Origin: Hormiphora californensis
Lineage: Eukaryota; Ctenophora; Tentaculata; Cydippida; Pleurobrachiidae
DNA length: 64,000 bases
Assembly (NCBI GenBank): GCA_020137815.1
Contig: CM035355.1
Span: 3,864,750-3,928,749 of the forward strand
Direction of reading: 5' to 3'
The notes beneath the pieces are model-generated. The model had not been told where the DNA came from and did not search any database. It was given only the letters and a program-made list of their open reading frames with translations. This document shows, piece by piece, positions 23,411 through 40,695 of this stretch. Both the position numbers and the translations under genes were made by a program. How positions within the stretch are numbered: position 1 is the stretch's first letter; every line of letters starts with the position of its first letter.

Positions 23411-24593
23411 TTAGCGTTTTTCTACTCGGACCCTCTTTTTTGGATGCAGCGGATTCGATTGTTCAAAATGAATACACTTAGTTAACATTGTGACAGCAAG
23501 CAGTTCATGGACGGGACACGGACGAAGTGTATCTGGGACACCATCGGGAGAGCTCTTCCTCGAGGATCCGGAACAGGAGTTGGAGGTATCTGGCCATGCC
23601 GGGCTGGGCTTACACGCAATACGCTCCAGGCCCTTCCGGTGACAATCGAGCAGCGGTTTTGTGAGTGATACCACTAGTTTCTCAGCTCTGGTAGCATTCT
23701 TTTTCCCTGTCGTGGGAGGCTTGTTTCGGTCGTTGGTGGTGGAGCCCCAGTTTTCTTCGGCTCCTCTGGGGCCTGGTAGTTGGTAGCTCCATGTTCTGTG
23801 GTTCCACTATGTTGTTAGGGACAACCAAAGCTGCCGTGACGTTAGGCCTCAAGATGGGTAGAGCGGCTGGGATAAAGGGGTTGACTGTTTGTGGTAGAAC
23901 CCTCGTCGCTGCCACAGCGGCTGCAGCAGCTGCTGCCGGGATAAGGGTATGTGCAGGATGGCACGTGTCCGGCAGTACGGCCGTGGTCGGGATCGTCAGG
24001 TCCAGGGTTGTGACGAGGGGCTTATCGGAGAATAACCGCGGGTAGATGGCCGCGTTAGCTGGTCTTGTGTAGGAGTGGAGCGGGAAACTCTGGGCAAGGG
24101 TCATCTCGGGAACGGCATCGAGGGGCTTTGTCAGGTTATTGGGTGCGCTCCATGTGATCTTGCTCTCTGGTTGGGCTGCCGCTGTGTGATGTCTCGGGTA
24201 GATGCACTGGTTCTGGTGGTGGAGGGGGAGACACCCGTTACACTTAATCGGGTTCCATGCGGCCGTTACCATGGGATCCATTGGGATACAGCATGGCGGG
24301 GGCAGGTAGCCTGCAAAGTCATCATAGTGAGCGATGGGCGTGTGGTAGGGGATAAAGGGGTTCTCGCTGAGGGTCAGTGGAGGTCGATAGACTGCTCCGA
24401 TTCCAGTTGAAATGACACTATCTCTTGTTATCATGCACTCCAATATGTGGCTCTTGTTGGCTGCCTGTTGGTAGGCGTCCACTGTCACCCCTGTCACGGG
24501 GAGGGTGGCCGATAGAAACTCTTCGGGATTGAAGTTCTCTTTTCCATCTCCCGTTGCGCATTGTGCCGGTCCTGTCCACGGCATGATGTTTTT
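23411..24593 (-). CDS. Unrecognised Pro/Ala-rich gene, apparently frame-shifted
   Basis: A canonical acceptor (branch site TACTAAC, then TTCCCCAG) precedes an exon starting at 24593, with ATG at 24584 (MPWTGPAQC). It stays open for 300 codons to 23682: Pro-rich, with a nine-residue Ala-rich run and no known domain. A second open frame continues to 23411 and would end in the basic KKRVRVEKR. The two frames connect if a short A-run near 23697-23703 differs by one base, so a sequence error or a real frameshift are both possible. An upstream exon must exist but was not found. GC content is higher than in the flanks. Confidence 0.4.
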
Positions 24594-25598
24594 CTGGGGA
24601 ATTAGCAAGAGTTAGTAATAACAAAAGCACCAAGCTTATGTCCAGAAAACGACATGGTACGGTCAATAGAATAAAAAGGAAGTTGCATAAAAACTGGTCC
24701 TATTTGTACCAGAGTTATGACAATCCCACCCGCGAAGTTCTCTCCATAAAAACGTGTCAGATCTGCCTGTCCGCTAACAAGCTTATTAAATCTCGATCAC
24801 GCACGGGAAAATTTACCTCCACCCGGCAAAGGAACATTTCATCCGACTGACAGTAATGAACTGCGTGCTTATCCTAGCATTCTATGCAAATGTTCAAGTG
24901 CACGTTCACCACCCCAGCACTGAAGAATGCTGAATATACACTGTCAGAGCATTGGCCTGACCCTATTCTCATTTCTTTCAAATATGGAGCGTGCGAGAAC
25001 TGTGGCCTGACAAAATCTACATCATATAATATGTGTATACGTACCAAAAATAAAGGTTTGTAAAGACCACTCTTTACGGATGCAGTGATTCTTCGTGAAT
25101 TGGGTTGATGTCTAGCAACTGAACGGGAGAATGTTCGTGTTAGCATTTGAGGTCGTTTTGTAAATCAACAAATTAGTAAAGTAACTCAACTGTTTTGCTG
25201 TGTAGAATGTTATTTGTCGTCGGGGCGACTGATCTCATTCGGGCCAGTGGTTTTGTAACTATTGGCAGCTAACCGCTCCTCGGTCAGGTTGGGCTATAAA
25301 ATGGGCGAATAGTTAGTTAGCTTTATAACTGCGTTTATAAGTTTTACACAAATAATACTAAGTCCAATGAACGTTTTTATAGAGAAACAGTCACCACCTG
25401 CACCACCTGCACAGCACTCTCCAATATTTGGGGGTGCAGTGAGAGAGGGTCTAGCAAGGAACAATTAATGTGTTGATATGATCTTCCACAAATAGCAACA
25501 TTATGTGCAAATAAATTGATTTTATAGTGGAGAGCGATATTGGAGATAGATAATGGAGATAGTATATAATATGTCTTGAATATATATATGCAACTTAA
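24594..25598. other. Intergenic; no gene resolved
   Basis: It should contain the missing upstream exon of the 23411-24593 gene, which I could not identify. A copy of the dispersed hairpin CTGTCAGAGCATTGGCCTGAC is at 24941-24962. Confidence 0.4.
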
Positions 25599-26988
25599 GG
25601 GTACGCTAACCAAAAATTTTTTTCGAGTGCAGGGAAATCTCTCACCGTAGGGTTGTAGGCCATGCCAAGGAGACCTCAAATATGCAATTTGAGCTCTCAA
25701 GTCGAATTCATATTTTTGCTACAGCTGTTTAAAAAATGTCCTGAAAATTCGTTTTTGGCATCCCAAAAAAATTTTTTTAAAGATAAGAGCATGAAAATTT
25801 GGGGATTTGAAAAGGACATGAAGGTGAATAACCACAAAAAAATTTTTTGCAATCCGAGCTGATTTCCGGTCCTGAGGTGGATTTCTTTTTTTCCACTTTA
25901 ACGCCCTATTTGGCAAAGTTCCGAAAACATGTGAAAGCTGTAAATTGGTGAAAAGTTGCGTCTAACGATTATCTAAGTGGCCATAAATTTTGGGCGTGTC
26001 CTTATTTGAGATAAGCTGTACAGAGTTTTATTTGTGAAAGCCGTCATTTCAGAAATAAATAAATTCCCTGTATCTCAAAAACGGTTGATCGTAGAGACCT
26101 GAGACTATGCTTAAACGATTCAGAAGGTCCGATTTTGGGGGGGTCTTCTGAGAGACATTTTGCTCCTACTTCAACCGTTTTTGCTGTAATTGCGAAAAAC
26201 AAATTCTATGAAAAGGGCAAAAGCTAAACTCCAATATCCTGTAATTAGGGAATTTTAGCTAAGAAAGGACCGAAACTATGGAAAAATGTTTAACAAGCTA
26301 ATTCCTTCACTATTTGGTCCATATGGGTCCCTATAATCATCAAAAACAAAATCACAAAAAATCCACGATGGCGAAGATGGGTTTTTGTTTTTCGCAATTA
26401 CAGCAAAAACGGTTGAAGTAGGAGCAAAATGTCTCTCAGAAGACCCCCCCAAAATCGGACCTTCTGAATCGTTTAAGCATAGTCTCAGGTCTCTACGATC
26501 AACCGTTTTTGAGATACAGGGAATTTATTTATTTCTGAAATGACGGCTTTCACAAAAAAAACTCTGTACAGCTTATCTCAAATAAGGACACGCCCAAAAT
26601 TTATGGCCACTTAGATAATCGTTAGACGCAACTTTTCACCAATTTACAGCTTTCACATGTTTTCGGAACTTTGCCAAATAGGGCGTTAAAGTAGAAAAAA
26701 AGAAATCCACCTCAGGACCGGAAATCAGCTCGGATTGCAAAAAAAATTTTTGTGGTTATTCACCTTCATGTCCTTTTCAAATCCCCAAATTTTCATGCTC
26801 TTATCTTTAAAAAAATTTTTTTGGGATGCCAAAAACGAACTTTCAGGACATTTTTTAAACAGCTGTAGCAAAAATATGAATTCGACTTGAGAGCTCAAAT
26901 TGCATATTTGAGGTCTCCTTGGCATGGCCTACAACCCTACGGTGAGAGATTTCCCTGCACTCGAAAAAAATTTTTGGTTAGCGTACCC
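25599..26988. mobile_element. 1.39-kb palindromic TTAA element, copy 2
   Basis: Same family as 15046-16436, with identical ends and TTAA flanks (25595-25598, 26989-26992). It is almost identical to copy 1 in the terminal and central parts, but a roughly 115-bp segment in each arm (about 25728-25842 and 26748-26862) has a different sequence that matches between this copy's own arms. No coding capacity. Confidence 0.93.
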
Positions 26989-27080
26989 TTAATAGGAGCA
27001 CACCTTAGTATTAATAATATTATGGTGCAGCTGCAGTCTACAGGTAAGGAGGAGCAAGAAAGACAACTCCTATCAATACC

Positions 27081-27596
27081 CCCAGTGCCCCGATATTGCA
27101 AACCCGTGTAATTTTTTGAGCAAATATTTGCAGCCTGACTGATTTTTTGCAGCCTAAATAAAATAACCTCGACTGATATTGCAGCCCGGGCTGCAGAAAA
27201 TATAAATATGAAATATAAGCTTCCCCGAATCACATGTGTTTAATATCCCGTATTGGTTAACAGTGCTAATAAGGCGTCCCAGAATGGTGTCACATATCCA
27301 TCCCCCTCATTAGAGTGTGAAATACATATGTATTTCGGTGTCGAGATTCTTGCAGCCCGGCTGCAGAAAATTTTGAGGAAATTTTCCCATTCTGGGCTGC
27401 ACGATGATTTTGCCCCGAAAATGGTACTTTTTTCTCTATTAGCCCAACTTCTACGATGCTGACGTACGTCGCGAGGTCGAGGCTGCGTAGCAGCCGAGAC
27501 CGAGCAAAAAATTGCAGCCTAGCGAATAGAATCTTGCAGCCTAGCTGAAGGCTTAGAAAAATATTTTTTTAGATTTCTGAAATTCGGGGCACTGGG
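27081..27596. mobile_element. 516-bp hAT-like MITE with 8-bp target duplication
   Basis: The ends CCCAGTGCCCCGA and TCGGGGCACTGGG are flanked by exact 8-bp repeats TCAATACC (27073-27080, 27597-27604). The interior is rich in TTGCAGCC words in both orientations. There is no transposase. It is a distinct family from the GGTACTACCC element. Confidence 0.9.
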
Positions 27597-27604
27597 TCAA
27601 TACC

Positions 27605-28583
27605 TATTTTGTATTATGTTTATCATACCGCTACCTTTATCTCACCTCCCCCCTCCCTCGCGTGATATAACTACAATGCATGCCAACTCTTGCACTTGTC
27701 AAGTTTTGATCTCTTGAGAAGAGAGGGAGCTTGACGTGTCAATTGTAAAGAGAAGCAAGTTAGCAACCCCTCTATACTGACAGAATTCTAGAATGGCAGA
27801 ATATATAATTGTTTCCTTTTCCTCGTTTCCTCACTTCCTCAAGCTCACCCTATAGCTGTCTCTTTTTCAATTAGTTCTTGTTGACAAGTGATATGAGGGT
27901 AACGCAAAGCATTGTTTTGGGGAGAGAGAGGGTCAAGCAAGCACCGCATATACATACATACATATATCTATTGACAGTAAAATATATTAAGGTCATCTGT
28001 ATCATATCTATGGACGGAGCTCTGATACAAAGATAGAAACAACTCCATGACCAGCCTTGTATCTGTGGGTGCCATAACTCTCAAGTCAGGGTGCTATATT
28101 CAGAATACCATGTATGTAATGTATCCATGATAACAATAATGTTTTTCGTAGTAGTTTACATCGAAAAATGTTTGAAAATTGGCCCGTTAGAAGTGAATTA
28201 ACCCATTTAAATTTCGAATAATATTAATTACACAAAGTCCAGAAGACAAATATATTTCATTGAAAATTCTCTGTACATACTCGCATATTAGATATTGACC
28301 GTATTCTGGAATGCAAGATACTTCACTCTCTTTTCCCTAATTTTTCAAATTTACTAGTACATAGTTTGGTTTGTTCTAAAATTGTTTCTAGTTTAGCTCA
28401 TGGGCTTATCTCTTGGACCACGCTTATATAGGCGTGTAAATATAACAAATTATATTTAACAACGATTGGTGCAGCTTCTGCATCACAGTTTATTGGTTGG
28501 AATATGACTCGCTGTGATATTAGAATTGGAATCTTGTGGTTGAGGGGGTCTTCTTGTTGTTGTGGTTGCTATGGTAACTGGAT
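27605..28583. other. AT-rich intergenic sequence, no gene seen
   Basis: No open frame, repeat array or clear regulatory signal was recognised. It lies downstream of the minus-strand gene ending at 28584. Confidence 0.5.
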
Positions 28584-29952
28584 TCAGTTACTGCTGTCAT
28601 CCGCACATAGGGTAAATTTCATCTTGGTGTAGGCGAGCTTCTTCGGTACTGGTCGCAGGGGTCCCACCTAAATCAAGAAATGAGATTGTTGTTATAGACA
28701 TTTTGAGCAAGGGGTCCCACATAAATAAGGATGGAGAGATGTTAAACAGTATGATTTCTGATTCGAACTATACTAGGGCATGTGCCATGGTATTTGACGT
28801 CTGTGGTTTCCAGAATTTTATGTGAAGCGATTGGTGTATGATTCGTCAAGAAAGAGGCAACTTCAAAATTTAAGAATACGCACCAGTGGAAGTTCTTCAA
28901 AGAGCATTTCACTATAATGCTGTCATAGCTTTTGCCTGACAGCTAATATACTGTAATCTTGGAACTACCAATCGCATCTTCCAAGCTATCAAATTTTAAT
29001 GGATATAATTTGATGGAAACTATTATAAAAGGAATGATCGAACAACTAGCTGGTACAACCCGCTGTACTTCCATAGTCGAAGTTTCTCTGTGCTGCTATT
29101 TTACTAAGAAAGAATTTGTTTTGTCTTGACGGTGCTGAAATTGTTGATGTTTCCAATGCATTTTTTATAGATACCATCTAGCTTATGTATTTAATGAAGA
29201 AGATGCGATATCGAATAAGAATCTGTTTGCCAATGATAAGTTACCTGTGGCCTTGTAAGGAATGGCTCAATAATATCTGATCTCCGTAGTTGACTGTTCA
29301 TTAGCGTAATGTACTCGTTTCGTATCTCCCTAGAAAATATACAAATTGTTATTAGGGCCCTTTTTTCTGTGAACAATTATCAGTTGGGGAAATATTTCAG
29401 TTTTCTGATGTTATTTTTACCTCCAATTTTTCAGTTCTTGTGTTTCGTCATTGGCTTTTTTAAGTTTCTTCAACCAATTGTTAAGGATTCCTTTTTCTGA
29501 AAGATAATGGAAGTGATAATGGTTTTGATTGATGATGAAAAATCGTCGATTCGTCGATTTTTACTTCAAAAAGGAGTTATTACCTTTTCCTGGTAGTTTT
29601 TCGAGGTATCCCATAACCTCTTCAAACTCTTTCTTAAACTCGGCATCCATCACTTCCGACTCCTAGAAAAAGGGGGTTGTTTGGGGAATTATAGGGAGTA
29701 TAAAAGCCATGCAAATTGGAAGATTCAAATCACAATACCATTCGTGTCATAAAAACACTCTTTCACCCACAGATCCAAACTTGCAACAATTTTGCTTTGG
29801 GTTTACGTTTATGTTTACAACTGCCTAGTAATTACCTTGCCCTCAGTAGCTGCTGAATTATCGAGTGCTCCCTCTCTTGTCTCTGGTCTTGCCACTGATT
29901 TCTTGGTCACCTTTCTCTTACCCGCCCTAGTCGATACTGCAGTTGCGCTCAT
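28584..29952 (-). CDS. Small basic/coiled-coil protein, 146 aa, unrecognised
   Basis: Proposed exons on the minus strand: 29952-29836, 29662-29584, 29496-29421, 29329-29245, 28667-28584 (441 nt, phases consistent, all GT-AG). The N-terminus is basic and disordered (TRAGKRKVTKKSVAR). The middle is a charged helix likely to form a coiled coil (EVMDAEFKKEFEEVMGYLEK, then NWLKKLKKANDETQELKNW). A short conserved-looking end, QLRRSDIIEPFLTRPQ then LRPVPKKLAYTKMKF, follows. The build resembles small kinetochore or centrosome subunits, but I cannot name a family. An AG just before the ATG suggests a 5' UTR intron. Confidence 0.6.
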
Positions 29953-30312
29953 TGCTATGAAAGGTATGGGTTTCTATCGGTATTCAATCAGCTATATAAT
30001 GAAGGGAGAAGAAGCTAGAAAGGAGGGAGAAGAAGACTCAACAAGTCAGCTGATTGACGTCAATTGGACGTCACGAAACTAAAGAACCATATCAATCCTC
30101 ATCAAAAATGTGCTAGTTATGGCTTGATACACCAATACCGTACTTTACTTTCTCGCCCGTAGCGACATTTTTCTATTTCTTCTATTCTTCTATTTTTCTA
30201 TTCGATGATCTCGTTGTCATGTTTCCCATCATCTCGATTTGATTCTTTCCCATGCAATGCACTTATATATCTCTCACCTCATTCCCCTTCACTCTGCTAA
30301 CCCGCCTTCAAA

Positions 30313-30354
30313 TTAGGGTTAGGGTTAGGGTTAGGGTTAGGGTTAGGGTTAGGG
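30313..30354 (+). repeat. Interstitial telomeric repeat (TTAGGG)7
   Basis: Seven perfect TTAGGG units in unique sequence 0.36 kb upstream of the small coiled-coil gene. It is flanked by normal DNA on both sides, so it is not a chromosome end in this assembly. Confidence 0.95.
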
Positions 30355-33335
<2,981 letters not shown>

Positions 33336-36300
33336 TCACTTTCCGCCGTTTCCGATCTATAGGGAAGTGGATGCTCAACTTAGAATTAAAGGCTTAGCAG
33401 TTTGTTGTCAGTATATAACCGGTTATATGTAACGGTTAACCGGTTATAACCGTACTCTTTAAAATATTTGTCTCTAAAACTTACAATTTTAAGGATCCTA
33501 CTGATAGGACGACACTCAGATCCGAACTTGAAGCAACCAGCAATATCTGACAGCATTTCCTTGGTTACTCTACCATTGTGATGAACTTCTATCAATGGTT
33601 CCCCAACTTTAACCTGAAGAGAGTGGGAACTTCTGTCAGCTACAATTTGAGCGGGGATGTGGTGGACGGAATTGATAGTTGAGGAGGAAGTTCTCATCCT
33701 GGATAGATACAATTTACTTCTTCAATGACCTTTTGAAAAAAGCTAGGAATAAGTTGTGTGGCTCACACCATCGGCACGCTCTGTGAGGGTTCGGTAGATC
33801 ATTGTTCCTTGATCATTGCTTCAACCCCCTCTACTAAAGATCAGGGAATTAGCTGAATAACAGTACCTTATCTCCTTTGGTTTTCAGAAGCCTCAGCCCT
33901 ACTGTATGATCTATTTTATCACTGGGAACTTGTCTTCCACTACCGAAGAGGACCGCACAGTTCGCCAGAGTTAGGGAGTCCACAGATTGAATGTAACCGT
34001 CATCGTCAGATCGGATCACTTCTATCTCCCGAGATTTTCCCATCACTTCCTCGTACCTTTAAAAGTTCAAGTTCAATAATCAAAGTTATAGATTTCCTCT
34101 ACCCTTAAAATGTACCCCTTTGAGGCCCATAGGACATGGTCCATAGGACATGTCCCATAAGTTTGATCACCGCATGGCTTGTTCCTTACCTTCCATCACG
34201 AAGTTTCTCTGCAGTTTCCTCCGAGACACCCTGGTTCTTTAGAATGTTTAGGAAGGTCTCAAGAGCCGATCCATCCCTGAATTTAGACCGGATCATGTTC
34301 TTGGCTGTCTCCAGATCAGGCGCTAGTCCAGCGTTCACCAGCAAAATTCCAGCTGAAATTTAGGATATTATATTATAGGTATTATATTATATCGTCGTAT
34401 CAATATATTATAATGATGCCTCGTACTTCTTTGGCATGTGTCTTGATCCCTTTCTATCATATATTAATTATTGTGTTAGACTATTTATAGGTCAATCAAA
34501 GCTATTTTAGAAACTAAATTCCGTTTAGAGATAACGGGTTATACCTTGAACGGCGACAATAAGCTCCAAATCTTCGGGACCATTTCCCTTGACACATTCA
34601 AAGGATTCAATCATCTAGAGAGAGAAGGGAATTTCAATTAGAAAGTGACAGACGGGTTTCCTCCGCTATAAGAAATTGATTGTTTTAACGGAGGGAAGTT
34701 GGGCAATTTTGCATTTGCGGGCATCGCACTATAGACGCAGTACCCACGTACTATAGACGCATTATAAACGCATTATAAACGCATTATAGACGCATTATAG
34801 ACACACGCAATATAGACGCAATTTCGTAAGCAGCACTATAAACGCAATATAGACGCATTATAACAGCAATATAAACGCATTTTTATAGACGCGACGCAGT
34901 ATAGCCGCATTATAGGCGCACTACCCACCCCAAAATCACCTTATAGACGCACTATAGACGCATTATAGACTGACTATAGCAGCACCATAAACGCTACATA
35001 GACCCATATAGACGCATGATAGAAGCATTATAGACGCAAAACGCTTTTTATAGACGCCGCGTCTATAAAAAACGTGCTTTTTTAAGAAGCACTATAGACG
35101 TACTCCAGGCTACAGTGCGATATTTGAGGCGCAGTTGGGCGTTTTATAAACGCATTTTTGTCGCATATAAAAGGAAGCAGTATAGACGCATTATAGACGC
35201 AGTATAGCCGCATGTGTGCGAAATGGATAAAGACGCAATATAGACGCAAAATAAGAAGGAGAGGGAGAGAGAGGGAGGGAGGGAGGTGAGCGGAGGAGAG
35301 GGAAAGGGGGAGGGAGGGATACAGGGACAGAGTGAGAGACAGAGACAGACGGATAAAGACCTGAGACAGACGGACAGATTAAGATGGAGAGAGAGTAAGA
35401 TGGAGAGAGAGTGAGATAGGGACGGAGTGACAGAGATGGAAACAAACGGACAGGGACAGACGGACGGACGGACAAACACGCGCTTACTATCTCCCCCTCT
35501 CTCTATCTTAATCTCTCTCCCTCTGACTCTGTCCGTCTGTCTTAGATCTCTGTCCATCTTTCTAGTGTCTCTGTCTGATCTGTCTCTGCATCCCTCCCTC
35601 TCTCCATCTTTCCCTCTCCTTCCCTCTCCCTCCCTCCCTCTCTCCATCTGTCTCTGTCTGATCTGTCTCTGTATCCCTCCCTCTCTCCCTCTTTTCCTCT
35701 CCTTCCCTCTCCTTCCCTCCCTTTTGCGTCTATATTGCGTCTTTATATCGATTTCGCACACATGCGGCTATAATGCGTCTATAATGCGTCTATACTGCTT
35801 CTTTTTATATGCAACAAAAATGCGTTTATAGTTCGCCCAACTGCGCCTCAAATATGGCAGCGTGCGTCTGAGTACGTCTATAGTGCTTCTTAAAAAAGCA
35901 CGTTTTTTATAGACGCGGCGTCTATAAAAAGCGATTTGCGTCTATAATGCTTCTATCATGCGTCTATATGGGTCTATGTAGCGTTTATGGTGCTGCTATA
36001 GTCAGTCTATAATGCGTCTATAGTGCGTCTATAAGGTGATTTTGGGGTGGGTAGTGCGCCTATAATGCGGCTATACTGCGTCGCGTCTATAAAAATGCGT
36101 TTATATTGCTGTTATAATGCGTCTATATTGCGTTTATAGTGCTGCTTACGAAATTGCGTCTATATTGCGTGTGTCTATAATGCGTCTATAATGCGTTTAT
36201 AATGCGTTTATAATGCGTCTATAGTACGTGGGTACTGCGTCTATACTGCGATGCCCGCAAATGCAAAATTGCCGGGAAGTTGGATATATTGAATTGATAA

Positions 36301-38279
36301 ATTATAAATAAGAAGTGATATTGGTAAAGAAATAACTTCCAGTTCTACCTCAAGAGAATTCCCAATAGTATATCCAATGGGGGTATCCATTTCGGTGATA
36401 ACAGCCACCGTCTTAACACCCATGGCCGTCCCTATTTCACGCATGGTGTTGGCCAGCCATTCTGCCTCCTCAAAGGACGCCAATGTTGATCCTCTACCGC
36501 ACTGGAGAAATGGTTAATTTTATGAAACTGTTTCTTACTTAACAACCTCTTAGCTTCTCTGTCTTTCAGACGTGCAGTTGCACTGGGACTGGTGCACGTG
36601 CACGAGAACGGGGCTGGCTGGTGGTGCCCCCCCCCCCCCTGGACTGGTGCCCACTGGACAGTTTTCTCAGGAGAATGAAGTCGAGTCCTACTGTTCTTAC
36701 CTTTACGTCCAGTACTAAAGAGTCGAGGCCTTCAGCTAGCTTCTTACTCATGATACTAGAGCACGAAAGGGGAGCATAACAGACTGTTGATGTAATGTCA
36801 CGTGTAGCGTAGAGCGTCTGAAAAATTTAGCTTGGGCAGAGCATTTCACCCTTATTATATTGTCTAGGTTTTTTATAGCATCAGTAATCAGACAATGAGC
36901 AAAATTATGACATCAATTGAAATTTGACGCATATTTTTAGTATAATTGGACCCACAGCGAAGTTCGAAACTCTCTTCTTTATCGCCTTATATGGTGTTAA
37001 AAACTGCTTTTTGAACCGAATTGACACATGTGTACTTTATCCCATTATCAATATATCATTATGATTAGGTAGTGTACCTTATGATTAGGTAATGCATCTA
37101 ACTACCCTGTCTGCTATGTACCTTACTACCCTGTCCTATTATGTACCTTATCTGCAGGAGCTATGTCACCGGTTTGTGTGGTTATGTAACAGCCCACCGT
37201 CTTCAGTGTCTCCCACATCTTCTCCTCAGCTAACTGGTACTGGAACCCTGTGATAATAATATCAGATATATGTCACCGGGGTCCACAGGGTCTTTTGTGA
37301 TGTGTCATGTCAGTGCCTGGCTAATCTGTTCACTACTGGCTACTCTTCTAATTCCACTCTTTGAGAACAGCTTGGTCACCCCTTACTCACACAACACCTA
37401 CCTGGAATTGCCTCGAGTTTATCCATGGTACCCCCGGTGTGACCGAGTCCACGGCCGGAAATCATAGGAATTTTCACCGGAAAACATGCCAGAGCCGCCA
37501 CCAAGGGGAAGGTCACCTAATCGGGCATTGGTTAGTTAAGAACAACAAGGGAGACCACAATATGAGTTTATTGAGTTTCGACCACCCCGTTAATCATCAA
37601 ACTCGACCCTAACACGCTCAGAACGGGCTTGGCGCAAGCTAGAAGTCAAAAGTTGAACCTTACCTTATCTCCCACTCCCTTACCTTATCTCCCACTCCCT
37701 TACCTTATCTCCCACTCCCTTACCTTATCTCCCACTCCCTTACCTTATCTCCCACTCCCCCGGTGCTGTGTTTATCCACGATCGTCCAGCTGGGGTCCCA
37801 TTTTTGGACCTTACCGCTATTCATCATCGCTCTGGTTAGGGTAGTAGTTTCCTTGGTGGACAGGCCCCGTAGACAGAACGTCATGAGCATGGCACCAATC
37901 TGGAAACATACCTTGTTACGTTCTAACTTGATACTCAACAAGTTCTAACCCTAATTCTTCACAATATTTGTGCAGGGTGCGGTTAGAGATGTTCGAGCAA
38001 GGATCGCCCCTCTTTTTGGTATGATAATTGTGATTGCGTAGGAGCTTGTAAATTGTAAATGTCGAGAGAAGAATGTCAAGAGAAGAATGTTGAGAGAAGA
38101 TCCAATTATTTTATATTGATTGGATTCCACGCGTGACAACTACTGCATACCTGACTGGGATGAATTGATTGATTGCAGACACTATCAATGAAATATTGAA
38201 TTTCTGGTTCTGACAGCTCATCTCCGTTCCTCTTTCGACCAAGGATAGTTGGGATGGATAGCACAGCAGCGGGAGGCAT
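33336..38279 (-). CDS. TYMP: Thymidine phosphorylase, 447 aa
   Basis: It catalyses reversible phosphorolysis of thymidine to thymine and 2-deoxyribose-1-phosphate in pyrimidine salvage. Eleven exons on the minus strand: 38279-38151, 37899-37744, 37516-37402, 37247-37147, 36817-36701, 36501-36349, 34614-34545, 34352-34190, 34056-33867, 33613-33485, 33356-33336 (1344 nt, phases consistent). Key motifs: [12 protein letters not shown] (phosphate-binding loop), [20 protein letters not shown] (family signature), ATRDITSTV and [20 protein letters not shown], which keep the Arg, Ser and Lys that hold the base. The stretch normally reading DSxPLI is CYAPLS here. Length fits bacterial DeoA (440) and human TYMP (482). 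The last 6-codon exon is least certain. The 20-bp repeat at 37661 duplicates the donor of exon 2. Confidence 0.93.
34702..36273. mobile_element. 1.57-kb foldback element with 9-bp target duplication
   Basis: The ends GGCAATTTTGCATTTGCGGG and complement are flanked by exact 9-bp repeats GGGAAGTTG (34693-34701, 36274-36282). The arms consist of many copies of a GCGTCTATA/TATAGACGC word with variable spacing; the centre (about 35230-35730) is GA/CT-rich. A 9-bp duplication fits Mutator-like elements, but there is no transposase. It lies in the TYMP intron between exons 6 and 7. Confidence 0.92.
37661..37757 (-). repeat. 20-bp minisatellite duplicating a TYMP splice donor five times
   Basis: Units TACCTTATCTCCCACTCCCT start at 37661, 37681, 37701, 37721 and 37741. 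On the minus strand each contains AGATAAG-GTAAGG, the 5' splice site of exon 2. Only the donor at 37744 keeps the reading frame; a TAA stop appears in the retained repeat if a later one is used. Confidence 0.92.
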
Positions 38280-40356
<2,077 letters not shown>

Positions 40357-40695
40357 GGTAAGCGGTAAAGGTTGACCCGTCTCCTGAGAATTTTAATTTT
40401 ATTTGGCCATAACTCAGCTATTTCTTGACCAATTTGCAAAATATTGGCTTGCTGGAAAGAGGACATTAAGCTCTTTCAGATGAGCCCAAGAAAATCAAAA
40501 TCGGCGCAAAATGCGCGTTTTCGCCACTACGCCGCGCAATTTGCGCCGATTTTCATTTTATTGAGCTCACTTTAAAGATCTCAATGTCCTCTTTCCAATG
40601 AGCCCAAGGTTTTGCAAATTGGTCAAGAAATGACTGAGTTATGGCCAAAACAGTTTTAAATTCTCAGGAGACGGGTCAACCTTTACCGCATTACC
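40357..40695. mobile_element. 339-bp foldback element, diverged copy of the 49677-50048 family
   Basis: The ends GGTAAGCGGTAAAGGTTGACC and complement form a near-complete hairpin with internal ATAACTCAG and TTTCTTGACCAATTTGCAAA words shared with 49677-50048. The flanks (ATTTTAACTAA and ATTTTAAAACG) are only partly alike, so any target duplication has decayed. Confidence 0.8.

Noticed and set aside
30313..30354. True chromosome end
   Set aside because: Non-repetitive DNA with genes continues on both sides.
35144..35831. Long frames in both directions inside the TYMP intron
   Set aside because: They lie in the GA/CT-rich centre of the foldback element and are low complexity.
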